13,956 nucleotides of DNA from Fulvivirga aurantia (GTDB taxonomy: Bacteria; Bacteroidota; Bacteroidia; Cytophagales; Cyclobacteriaceae). The position numbers and the translations under genes are program-made. Of the stretch, positions 7,036 through 13,956 are shown piece by piece. The DNA is taken from assembly GCF_009711475.1 (NCBI RefSeq), contig NZ_SMMD01000889.1, forward strand, positions 1 to 13,956, read 5' to 3'. The first letter of the stretch is position 1, and each line of letters opens with the position of its first letter. Below the pieces are notes generated by a model that did no database searches, had not been told where the DNA came from, and saw only the letters and a program-made list of their open reading frames with translations.

Positions 7036-9911
7036 TAATTCAAATTTTCAGCATGCTGCTGTTGTTCCCAGATAGACTCATAAATGATGTCCTGAATCCT
7101 TGTACGAATATTATTTTTAATAAGTTTAGCATTGCTGGCATCCGGGTGAATTCTGTTTGAAAGAAATACATAGATCAAATCAAATTCAGGATCTGCCCAT
7201 ACTGCCGTACCGGTAAATCCGGTGTGTCCAAACGTTTTGCCACTGGCATACTCAGAGGTAGGTCCATACCACTCTCCTCGTAGCGGTTTGTCCCAGCCAA
7301 TACCTCTTCTATTGTTGGCATATTGCTGTGCAGTAAACTTATCTAATGTACTTTCTTTAAAATACCTCAGGTTGCCATATGTGCCTCCATTGAGATGCAT
7401 TTGCGTCATTTTAGCCATATCATTGGCATTGCTAAATAAACCTGCATGACCGGCCACACCACCTAATAATGCCGCACCCTGATCATGTACCATACCGTAA
7501 ACAAGGGTTCTACGGAAATAGTTGTCATTTTCTGTTGGGGCTATCCTGTCTAGCGGAAATTTGCACAGCGGCAGATAGCTCATAGTCGAGAGGCCCATCG
7601 GGTCATAAAAATTCTGTTGAAGAAATACTTCCATGGATTGATTTAGCAGTTTTTCTACCAATCGCTTAACCATATAATAACCCATGTCACTGTATTTATA
7701 ATCATAGGGTTTGTTAGGCTCTTTGGTTCTTAGTTTTGACTGTTTTACCCACTGCCACACAGAGTCTTGCATAATGTTTGAGCTGTATAAGCCTGTAGAA
7801 ACCTGGTTAGGATAATTAGGCGTAAGCTCCTCTAGATAGAAGTCAGATCTATAGATAGTGTCTTTTAGTAGAGTTTGCTTCCAAAAAGGTAGATAAGGCC
7901 ATAAACCAGCCTGGTGTGTGAGAATATCCCTGAAGGTCATGTTTTCCTTATTGGTGCCAGCAAGTTCAGGTAGATAGAGGGAGATTTTTTTATCAAGATC
8001 TACAAGGCCTCTTTCCTCTAAAAACATAAAGGCCTGCATAGAAGCGAAAACTTTGGTAATTGATGCTATATCGTAAATAGTTTCTGGAGTTACTCTTTTA
8101 ATGCTATCGTAAGTGAAATGTCCATAAGCCTTTTCAAAAACTACTTTGCCATCTTTGGCAACCAAAACCTGACACCCTGGTGTGGCCTGGTCTGCAATGG
8201 CTTCATTTACAATCCTATCTATTTTATTTAGCACTTTGCTATCCATACCCACAGCCTCAGGGATCGAGTAAGCTAGTCGTTGATTGCTATTCGTTTTATT
8301 GGTCGTACCCGCTGTCAAAGTTTGGGAAATAGAAACCGGAAGTTTTCCTGCTGCCGGTATAGCACCGAAAATAGCTTCTGCGGCTAGTTTCTGTGTCATC
8401 TCATTATTATCGTAAAGACAGAGTACATTATTGAAATTTTCTAATGGCATCATCTCATAAGGTGACCCAAAATAACTGATGATTAATGTTGTTTTTTGGT
8501 CGACTACGCCCAGCATTTCAAGAGTTTTAGCATCGGGTATTTTTGTAAGACCTACCATCACATAATCATAAGCAGAAAGCTCTCTGGTAGAAAGTCTACT
8601 TATATTCTCAAACTGACTAAAAAAGGTAAACTTCTTTAGATACTCATTAAAGGTGTCTGTATTGCCTAAATCTATTGACGCAAAGTATTTGTTGTCTAAA
8701 ATATCGACAGGGAGGCTTTGGCCCTCGTTTTTCACGAGAGTAACAGCATTCTCATAAAGTTTTCTTTTAAGTACTTCCAGCTGTGGAGCGTTGAGCTTTA
8801 AAGTGAGATTATCAGTATTCAGATCCTGTTTGTGATAAAGACCGGCTTTGTATTTAGCATTTAACACCTTCTTTACACTTACTGCAAGTTGCCTTTTAGC
8901 ATCGCGGTCTTTTTTGATCAGCTTTTTTAATGATTTAATGGCTCCCGGCACATCTTGTGAGAAAAGTAAGACATCATTTCCCGCGAGAAAAGCAGCAGCT
9001 TCTACCGATTCATAAAGCCCTGCTACAGCTTTCATATTTAGCGCATCGCTAAAGACCAATCCATCAAAATTTAGTTCGTCATGTAGCAGATCTCCCGTAA
9101 TTTTTGGTGAAAGTGATGCCGGGTTTCTGCTGTCCAGGGCATTAATGAGTAAATGGCCCGTCATAACACCACCCACACCAGCTTCAATTAGTTGAGAAAA
9201 AGGGTACAGTTCTGTTTGTTGCAATCGCTCTTTAGAGTGATTTATATAAGGTAAAGTTTTGTGAGAATCCTTATCTGTATCTCCATGGCCCGGAAAGTGT
9301 TTGGCAACAGCCAAAATACCATTGTCTTGCAAGCCATTCATATAGGCGACTGACTTTTGCGCAACCTGCTCCTTATTTTCACCAAATGAGCGAACGCCAA
9401 TTACAGGATTATTTGGGTTGCTGTTGATGTCTACAACAGGCGCAAAATTTACGTGAGCGCCCACTTTTTTAAGTTGTTTAGCTATAAGCGCTCCCATTTG
9501 ATAAATGAGCGTATCATTTTCGATGGCACCAAGAACCATTTGCTTAGGAAAACTTACCGTGCTATCGAGTCGCATACCAAGGCCCCACTCTGCATCCATA
9601 CCTATAAGTAATGGCACATCAGAGAGGCATTGGTACCTGTTTACAAGTCTGGCCTGACTGTGAGGGTGACCTTGCATAAATATGAGGCCGCCAATTTTAT
9701 GCTTTTTAATCAACTGGTCAATTACCTGGTAATGCTGCTCATTACCCCCCGAATAAGCCGCAACCATAAACAACTGGCCAATTTTTTCTTCAAGGTTTAA
9801 AGCGTTATAAACGCTATCTACCCACTCAGTTTGTTGTAGTTTGCTTTGGGCATTTAGAGTGCCTGCGATTAAAAAATATAATAAAAAGGCGCTAAAAACT
9901 TTTTTGATCAT
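7035..9911 (-). CDS. Secreted GH3 beta-N-acetylglucosaminidase fused to a beta-lactamase-fold serine hydrolase
   Basis: The 958-residue product begins with a signal peptide (about 1-21, ending LNAQ). Residues 30-360 form a GH3 barrel of the NagZ type: the catalytic-dyad loop KHFPGHGDTDKDSH (204-217, with D215 and H217) and nucleophile Asp289 in GLVFSDALNMK. A second GH3 alpha/beta domain follows (about 380-530). Residues 555-945 are a class C beta-lactamase/serine-hydrolase fold: SITK (617-620), YSD (740-742) at the Tyr-x-Asn position, and HTG (896-898) at the Lys-Thr-Gly position. Such fusions are known in Bacteroidetes. A periplasmic role in trimming or recycling peptidoglycan sugars and peptides fits, but the substrate of the hydrolase half is unknown. 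The ATG at 9909-9911 gives a good signal peptide. The gene heads an operon with bshA (TAATG overlap). Being exported, it differs from the cytoplasmic NagZ of enteric bacteria. Confidence 0.93.
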   Translation of the reverse strand: MIKKVFSAFLLYFLIAGTLNAQSKLQQTEWVDSVYNALNLEEKIGQLFMVAAYSGGNEQHYQVIDQLIKKHKIGGLIFMQGHPHSQARLVNRYQCLSDVPLLIGMDAEWGLGMRLDSTVSFPKQMVLGAIENDTLIYQMGALIAKQLKKVGAHVNFAPVVDINSNPNNPVIGVRSFGENKEQVAQKSVAYMNGLQDNGILAVAKHFPGHGDTDKDSHKTLPYINHSKERLQQTELYPFSQLIEAGVGGVMTGHLLINALDSRNPASLSPKITGDLLHDELNFDGLVFSDALNMKAVAGLYESVEAAAFLAGNDVLLFSQDVPGAIKSLKKLIKKDRDAKRQLAVSVKKVLNAKYKAGLYHKQDLNTDNLTLKLNAPQLEVLKRKLYENAVTLVKNEGQSLPVDILDNKYFASIDLGNTDTFNEYLKKFTFFSQFENISRLSTRELSAYDYVMVGLTKIPDAKTLEMLGVVDQKTTLIISYFGSPYEMMPLENFNNVLCLYDNNEMTQKLAAEAIFGAIPAAGKLPVSISQTLTAGTTNKTNSNQRLAYSIPEAVGMDSKVLNKIDRIVNEAIADQATPGCQVLVAKDGKVVFEKAYGHFTYDSIKRVTPETIYDIASITKVFASMQAFMFLEERGLVDLDKKISLYLPELAGTNKENMTFRDILTHQAGLWPYLPFWKQTLLKDTIYRSDFYLEELTPNYPNQVSTGLYSSNIMQDSVWQWVKQSKLRTKEPNKPYDYKYSDMGYYMVKRLVEKLLNQSMEVFLQQNFYDPMGLSTMSYLPLCKFPLDRIAPTENDNYFRRTLVYGMVHDQGAALLGGVAGHAGLFSNANDMAKMTQMHLNGGTYGNLRYFKESTLDKFTAQQYANNRRGIGWDKPLRGEWYGPTSEYASGKTFGHTGFTGTAVWADPEFDLIYVFLSNRIHPDASNAKLIKNNIRTRIQDIIYESIWEQQQHAENLN

Positions 9912-9922
9912 GCAGCCGTTTC

Positions 9923-9955
9923 TTTATGGATACAACGAATAAAAAATTAATTTTG
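9923..9955 (+). promoter_or_regulatory. Candidate promoter of the mutL-rhomboid operon
   Basis: TAATTTTG (9948-9955) is an exact Bacteroidetes -7 box. Twenty-one bases upstream lies TTTA (9923-9926), one base off the TTTG -33 box. The -7 sequence and spacing equal those of the hydroxylase promoter at 5818-5850. Transcription would start near 9962, about 75 bases before the likely first start codon. The site is in the divergent spacer (9912-10036) that must also promote the GH3-bshA operon; I found no exact box for that direction. Confidence 0.45.
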
Positions 9956-10036
9956 TCTTCTGCTAAGATATAAATTTACATAGACCTTGTGTCGATATTA
10001 GCCGCAAGGCTTATGTCAATAAAAGAAAATATTTCT

Positions 10037-10390
10037 ATGAAGCTCCCTTCCATTATAAAAACCCCCAAATATCAGCGATTTCATATCGAACCAAGATACT
10101 ACGATCCTGTAAAAGAAGAAATCGAGCAGCGCACTGCAGATATAAGGCGCGAGCTTAAACTCGATAGCGGCAAATCAAAAGCCAGTGAGCAATCAGCCTC
10201 ATCCAGGATTCGTGGCTCTTTTGTGATGAAACGTGCCAAAGCGAAGAGTGTGAATATGATGCAGATAGTCATACTTTTGTTATTAGTTGGTGGGCTGGTA
10301 GGTTATTGGTTTTTTGGAAATATCGCTTTATACGTCTTTTTAATGGTATCTTCTCTATTATTGTACTTGAAAGTGAAAGGGAAACTATAA
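10037..10390 (+). CDS. Small two-helix membrane protein encoded upstream of mutL
   Basis: The likely product has 117 residues. The N-terminal half is soluble and charged, with a conserved-looking start (KTPKYQRFHIEPRYYDP, residues 8-24) followed by a basic and acidic helix. The C-terminal 45 residues carry two hydrophobic stretches (about 73-90 and 93-110), and the chain ends KVKGKL. I recall similar small proteins upstream of mutL in other Bacteroidetes, sometimes mislabelled as a riboflavin synthase subunit because of nothing more than annotation transfer; there is no riboflavin-synthase feature here. In-frame starts also exist at ATG 10013 and GTG 9989, but the segment they add looks unconserved. 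It ends 16 bases before mutL and so is the first gene of that operon. The topology suggests a membrane-anchored protein with most of its mass in the cytoplasm. The function is unknown. Confidence 0.75.
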   Translation: MKLPSIIKTPKYQRFHIEPRYYDPVKEEIEQRTADIRRELKLDSGKSKASEQSASSRIRGSFVMKRAKAKSVNMMQIVILLLLVGGLVGYWFFGNIALYVFLMVSSLLLYLKVKGKL

Positions 10391-10406
10391 AGAGACAGCT
10401 TATTGC

Positions 10407-12236
10407 ATGCCAGATATTATTCGTCTTTTACCAGATTCTTTAGCCAATCAGATAGCCGCTGGTGAAGTAGTACAACGCCCGGCCTCAGCCATAAAAGAAC
10501 TCCTGGAAAATGCCATAGACGCAGACGCCTTAGACATACGTGTAATTATAAAAGAAGCCGGCAAAACCCTCATGCAAGTAATTGATGATGGTAAAGGTAT
10601 GTCGGCTACAGATGCACGCATGAGCCTGGAGCGCCATGCTACATCAAAAATCACAACCTCAGAAGACCTATTCAAAATCAGAACCATGGGCTTTAGGGGA
10701 GAAGCTCTGGCTTCTATTGCGGCAGTTTCTCAGTTAGAAATAAAAACTAAGCAGCGAGAGGCAGAATTGGGCACTCTTATTTATGTAGAAGGCTCTGAGG
10801 TGAAAAAACAGGAGCCAACAGCTACAGATGAGGGCACTTCAATTTGTGTAAAAAACCTGTTTTACAATGTGCCGGCCAGAAGAAATTTCTTAAAATCTAA
10901 TGGTGTGGAAATGAAGCACATCGTAGATGAGTTTCAGCGTGTAGCGCTTGCCAATCCACAAGTGGCTATGTCTCTGTATCAGAATGATCTGGAGACCTAT
11001 AATTTACACTCGGGCAAACTTAGCCAACGTATCGTTTCTCTTTTTGGTAAAAATTATAGAGAACAGTTAGCTGCTTGTCAGGAGGAAACGGATCAGATAA
11101 AAGTTCATGGTTATATTGGTAAGCCTGACTTTGCGAAGAAGACTCGTGGTGAGCAATTTTTCTTTGTAAATAATCGCTTTATCAAAAGCAATTACCTTAA
11201 TCATGCCGTGATGAACGCTTTTGAGGGGCTGTTGCCTGAGGGTAGCTTTCCTTTTTATGTGCTGTTTATGGAGATGGATCCCAAACATGTCGATATAAAT
11301 GTGCACCCAACCAAAACCGAGATAAAATTTGACAATGAGCGCGTGGTGTATGCGGTGGTGAGAGCAGCCGTGCGACAGGCGCTGGCTACACATAATATCA
11401 CACCTGCACTGGATTTTGATGCGGATATCAACCTTAGTCAGAAACTCAATATACCTCGAGAGACAGTTAAGGATAAAAATTACGCACAATTTAAAACTAC
11501 CACCTCACCGAGGGAGCAGTCAAACTTCGACAATTGGGAGAAGCTTTTTAGTGAGCATGAGGGCAGAGATATAAGACCTAGAGAGGTAAGTCGTGAGCCG
11601 GAGGAAGAGCCGATGACGCTCACTTTTGGTAGCGAAATGAATGCACCGGCCTCACCAGCAGAGCAGCCTGTTGAGAAGAGTACAATTTTTCAGTTGCACA
11701 ATGGCTATATCATCACGCAGGTAAAATCCGGGATGATGATTGTTGACCAACAAGCGGCCCACGAACGTGTTTTATTCGAGAATTTCTTTCAAAACTTAGA
11801 ACATCGATCGGGTGCATCACAACAAACTTTGTTTCCACAGACAGTTTCTTTAAACCCAAGTGACTATTCCGTTGTAATGGATATGGACGATGAGATGAGA
11901 GCGCTAGGTTTTATGATAGAACCGTTTGGAAAAACTGACGTATTGGTAAAAGGTATACCTGCAGATTTACCTTCTGGTAATGAAAAGGAAATTTTTGAGG
12001 GACTTATAGAGCAATACAAAAAAAATAAATCGGAACTTTCCATACCCAGGCGAGAGAATCTTGCCCGTGCACTAGCCAAAAGGAGTGCGATGAAGCACGG
12101 TAAGAGGTTAAGCGAAGAAGAGATGTCTGGACTTATCGATCAGTTGTTTGCCTGTAGCAACCCAAATTATGCGCCTAACGGGCAACGTACCTTTTATATA
12201 ATGGAATTATCACAGATAGAAAATTACTTTAAGTAA
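10407..12236 (+). CDS. mutL: DNA mismatch repair protein MutL
   Basis: This is a 609-residue cytoplasmic GHKL ATPase that links MutS mismatch recognition to downstream repair. The N-terminal ATPase is intact: NQIAAGEVVQRPAS (14-27), KELLENAIDA (30-39, catalytic E31 and Mg-binding N35), DDGKGM (60-65) and GFRGEALASI (95-104). The transducer domain follows to about 330 with VNVHPTK-like DINVHPTKTEIKF (296-308). A variable linker (about 340-425) leads to the dimerisation domain (427-609). There, QQTLFP (472-477) resembles the sliding-clamp motif. The usual endonuclease motif DQHA(X)2E(X)4E reads DQQAAHERVLFE (447-458), with Gln449 for His, and the CPHGRP-type metal motif is replaced by YAPNGQ (588-593). 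Nicking activity is therefore doubtful. The ATG at 10407 lies 16 bases after the small membrane protein gene, and the stop is 2 bases before the first rhomboid gene. Confidence 0.97.
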   Translation: MPDIIRLLPDSLANQIAAGEVVQRPASAIKELLENAIDADALDIRVIIKEAGKTLMQVIDDGKGMSATDARMSLERHATSKITTSEDLFKIRTMGFRGEALASIAAVSQLEIKTKQREAELGTLIYVEGSEVKKQEPTATDEGTSICVKNLFYNVPARRNFLKSNGVEMKHIVDEFQRVALANPQVAMSLYQNDLETYNLHSGKLSQRIVSLFGKNYREQLAACQEETDQIKVHGYIGKPDFAKKTRGEQFFFVNNRFIKSNYLNHAVMNAFEGLLPEGSFPFYVLFMEMDPKHVDINVHPTKTEIKFDNERVVYAVVRAAVRQALATHNITPALDFDADINLSQKLNIPRETVKDKNYAQFKTTTSPREQSNFDNWEKLFSEHEGRDIRPREVSREPEEEPMTLTFGSEMNAPASPAEQPVEKSTIFQLHNGYIITQVKSGMMIVDQQAAHERVLFENFFQNLEHRSGASQQTLFPQTVSLNPSDYSVVMDMDDEMRALGFMIEPFGKTDVLVKGIPADLPSGNEKEIFEGLIEQYKKNKSELSIPRRENLARALAKRSAMKHGKRLSEEEMSGLIDQLFACSNPNYAPNGQRTFYIMELSQIENYFK

Positions 12237-12238
12237 AT

Positions 12239-13033
12239 ATGTTTAAACTCACTCCGGTAGTAAAAAACCTTCTTATCATCAATGTAGTTGTTTTTATACT
12301 TCAATCATTGGTTGCCAGTTTAAACTTCACTGGCATTTTGTCATTATGGAAGATAGGTTCCGAAAACTTCGCCCCATATCAGTTTTTCACCTACATGTTT
12401 GCTCACGGTGGTTTTGGCCATATATTATTTAATATGCTGGGCCTTGTGTTTCTGGGGCCAATGCTCGAGCAATTTTGGGGGCCGAAGAGATTTATAACAT
12501 TTTACCTCATAACAGGTATTGGCGCAGGGGTATTGTACAGCGGCATCGAGTATGTGAGGATGAACGATTTGGAGAGTGATGTAGAGGCCTACGTAATTGA
12601 TCCAACTCCCGACAACCTCAATGTGTTTGTTGATGATAATAGCCAATACTTTGGCCCGTCTATTTATGAGTTTATAACTGATTTTAGTAGACAACCAGAT
12701 AACCAGGCGTATATAAACGAAAGTAAGTCAATAGTCAAAAGTCTGTATAACAAAGCCTTTAACTATGGTTCAATGTTAGGCGCTTCGGGTGCGATCTATG
12801 GTGTTTTAATGGCTTTTGGCATGTTGTTTCCTAACACAGAGTTGATGTTGCTTTTTCCACCTATTCCAATCAAAGCTAAATATCTGGTACTTATATTAGG
12901 TGCAATTGCGCTTTACTCAGGATTGTCGAGAAATCCGGGAGATAATGTAGCGCATTTTGCCCACCTCGGGGGTATGATATTTGCGTTCATCATGATTAAA
13001 TATTGGCAAAGTCAAAGAAATAAGTTTTATTAG
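12239..13033 (+). CDS. Rhomboid intramembrane serine protease with long loop insert
   Basis: This 264-residue polytopic membrane protease has the rhomboid signature. HGGFGHILFNMLGL (56-69) carries the conserved His and Asn residues of helix 2. The catalytic serine is Ser183 in GASGAIYG (181-188), and its partner His242 lies in AHLGG (241-245) of the last helix. A hydrophilic, acidic stretch of about 70 residues (104-173) splits helices 3 and 4; inserts at this place occur in rhomboids of this phylum, and it may be a surface loop or a substrate gate. Substrates are unknown. The ATG is 2 bases past the mutL stop, so it is surely co-transcribed with mutL, and the next rhomboid gene begins 5 bases beyond its stop. 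All catalytic residues are present. Confidence 0.93.
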   Translation: MFKLTPVVKNLLIINVVVFILQSLVASLNFTGILSLWKIGSENFAPYQFFTYMFAHGGFGHILFNMLGLVFLGPMLEQFWGPKRFITFYLITGIGAGVLYSGIEYVRMNDLESDVEAYVIDPTPDNLNVFVDDNSQYFGPSIYEFITDFSRQPDNQAYINESKSIVKSLYNKAFNYGSMLGASGAIYGVLMAFGMLFPNTELMLLFPPIPIKAKYLVLILGAIALYSGLSRNPGDNVAHFAHLGGMIFAFIMIKYWQSQRNKFY

Positions 13034-13038
13034 AAAAT

Positions 13039-13956
13039 ATGTACAGCGGAGGATTTAAAGAGGAATTTAAAAACGCCTTTAATAGGCCAAATAGTGCACA
13101 TACCCAGTTGATAATTATCAATGTGGTGGTATTTTTATTTCTTGCACTACTGAGAGTTTTTGCCTCACTTTCTGGTTTCGAGCCTCTTTTTGAGGTGGTT
13201 TATGACCAGTTTACAATACCTCCAATATTTGGAGACTTTTTAATGAAGCCATGGACTATTATTACCTACGCTTTTGCACATAGTCTGTCAGATATATTTC
13301 ACATTCTCTTCAACATGTTGATTTTTTACTGGTTTGCCAAACTCATTATCGAGTATTTGGGAAGCGATAAAGTAATCAGCCTTTATGTATTAGGTGCTTT
13401 AGCCGGAGGAATTGCTTATCTCCTGGTATACAATTTAGTGCCATTTTATATAGAAAGAAGTGGTTTTCCTGGCATGGTAGGGGCCTCAGCTGCTGTTTAT
13501 GCAGTCACTGTCGCGGCAGCTACTCTAATGCCTAACTATACTTTTTACTTGCTATTTCTCGGGCCTGTTAAAATCAAATACATTGCGGCATTCTACATTG
13601 TGTTATCTTTTCTTGGATCAGTTGGTGCAAACGCAGGAGGTAATGTTGCTCACCTCGGTGGAGCACTTATAGGCTTTATATTTATCAAGCAACTACAAAA
13701 AGGAAATGACTGGGGAGCCTGGGTGCTAAGTGTTATGCGTTTCTTCAAAAGCTTTTTTGTAAAACAATCAAACATTAAAGTCAGCTATAAAAAAGAGAAG
13801 ACTTCAAGTAAAAGAACTGCCAGAAAGAAAACTACGGTAACAAATTCTTCAGCTTCTTCAAATGCCTCTCAAGATGAGATAGACGCTATTTTGGATAAAA
13901 TTTCAGAGAAAGGGTATGAAAGCTTGTCTAAAGAAGAGAAGCAAAAGCTTTTTAAT
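13039..13956 (+). CDS. Second rhomboid protease with C-terminal cytoplasmic tail (3' end cut by window)
   Basis: An uninterrupted frame runs from the ATG at 13039 to the window edge, 306 residues without a stop. It is a second rhomboid: HSLSDIFHILFNM (81-93) on helix 2, catalytic Ser150 in GMVGASAAVYA (145-155), and His205 in NVAHLGGA (202-209). The GASA form replaces the GASG of its neighbour. Unlike the first rhomboid it has no big loop, but carries a C-terminal tail of about 65 residues: a Lys/Ser/Thr-rich linker (250-275) and a helical end with DEIDAILDKISEKGYESLS (279-297). This tail matches my memory of the C-terminal domain found on many Bacteroidetes rhomboids, which ends shortly after KLF, so only a handful of residues are probably missing. 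It begins 5 bases after the first rhomboid and may have arisen by an old tandem duplication, although the two are now quite different. Confidence 0.92.
   Translation, partial: MYSGGFKEEFKNAFNRPNSAHTQLIIINVVVFLFLALLRVFASLSGFEPLFEVVYDQFTIPPIFGDFLMKPWTIITYAFAHSLSDIFHILFNMLIFYWFAKLIIEYLGSDKVISLYVLGALAGGIAYLLVYNLVPFYIERSGFPGMVGASAAVYAVTVAAATLMPNYTFYLLFLGPVKIKYIAAFYIVLSFLGSVGANAGGNVAHLGGALIGFIFIKQLQKGNDWGAWVLSVMRFFKSFFVKQSNIKVSYKKEKTSSKRTARKKTTVTNSSASSNASQDEIDAILDKISEKGYESLSKEEKQKLFN

Noticed and set aside
10037..10390. Riboflavin synthase subunit label for the gene before mutL
   Set aside because: There is no lumazine/riboflavin-synthase fold or motif; the protein has two membrane helices and a charged N-terminal half.
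11067..11489. 140-codon open frame on the minus strand inside mutL
   Set aside because: It lies wholly opposite the conserved MutL transducer region; the translation is Ile/His/Cys-rich and resembles no protein. It is a shadow frame.
1..13956. Mobile element, prophage or CRISPR array
   Set aside because: No transposase, integrase, long terminal inverted repeats or regular direct repeats were seen; the genes are long, intact and consistent in style.

Overview
The window looks like a chromosomal stretch from a marine or soil Bacteroidetes, most likely of the Cytophagales (Fulvivirga/Marivirga-like) type. The evidence is moderate-to-low GC, AT-rich spacers with almost no Shine-Dalgarno signal, two exact TAnnTTTG (-7) promoter boxes of the Bacteroidetes type, a bacillithiol synthase (bshA), a GH3 + serine-hydrolase fusion, and a mutL-rhomboid-rhomboid gene order that I know from this phylum. 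The genus is an inference. I see no tRNA, rRNA, CRISPR array, insertion sequence or phage gene. Coding density is high and no gene-free stretch reaches 300 bases; the longest is about 200 bases, at 4771-4969.

Left part (1-4770, all minus strand). A PIN-PhoH ATPase (79-1419) lies downstream of a tightly packed three-gene unit transcribed from about 4770 down to 1519: a von Willebrand factor A protein, a MoxR/magnesium-chelatase-I-like AAA+ ATPase (joined by a TAATG stop/start overlap), and an AlbA_2/Schlafen-type protein 13 bases further on. The ATPase and VWA protein form a classic chelatase-type pair (AAA+ motor plus MIDAS adaptor). The added AlbA_2 protein makes this the least understood unit of the window.

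Middle part (4771-9911). A small lipoprotein gene on the plus strand (start about 4970, possibly 4943) converges on a minus-strand fatty-acid-hydroxylase gene. Between them is a perfect 10-bp hairpin that should terminate both directions. Upstream of the hydroxylase, also on the minus strand, a secreted GH3 N-acetylglucosaminidase/beta-lactamase-fold fusion and bshA (bacillithiol step 1) form a two-gene operon, again with a TAATG overlap. The apparent terminator of bshA is interleaved with the promoter of the hydroxylase gene.

Right part (9912-13956, plus strand). A divergent spacer with a good -7 box leads into a small two-helix membrane protein, mutL, and two tandem rhomboid intramembrane proteases separated by 2-16 bases. 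The second rhomboid runs off the window only a few residues before its expected end. MutL keeps its ATPase motifs and a clamp-binding-like motif but lacks the usual residues of the C-terminal endonuclease site, which is the most checkable oddity here. Most of the window is ordinary conserved housekeeping for the phylum. The VWA/MoxR/AlbA_2 unit, the bshA/GH3 coupling and the MutL variant deserve a second look.
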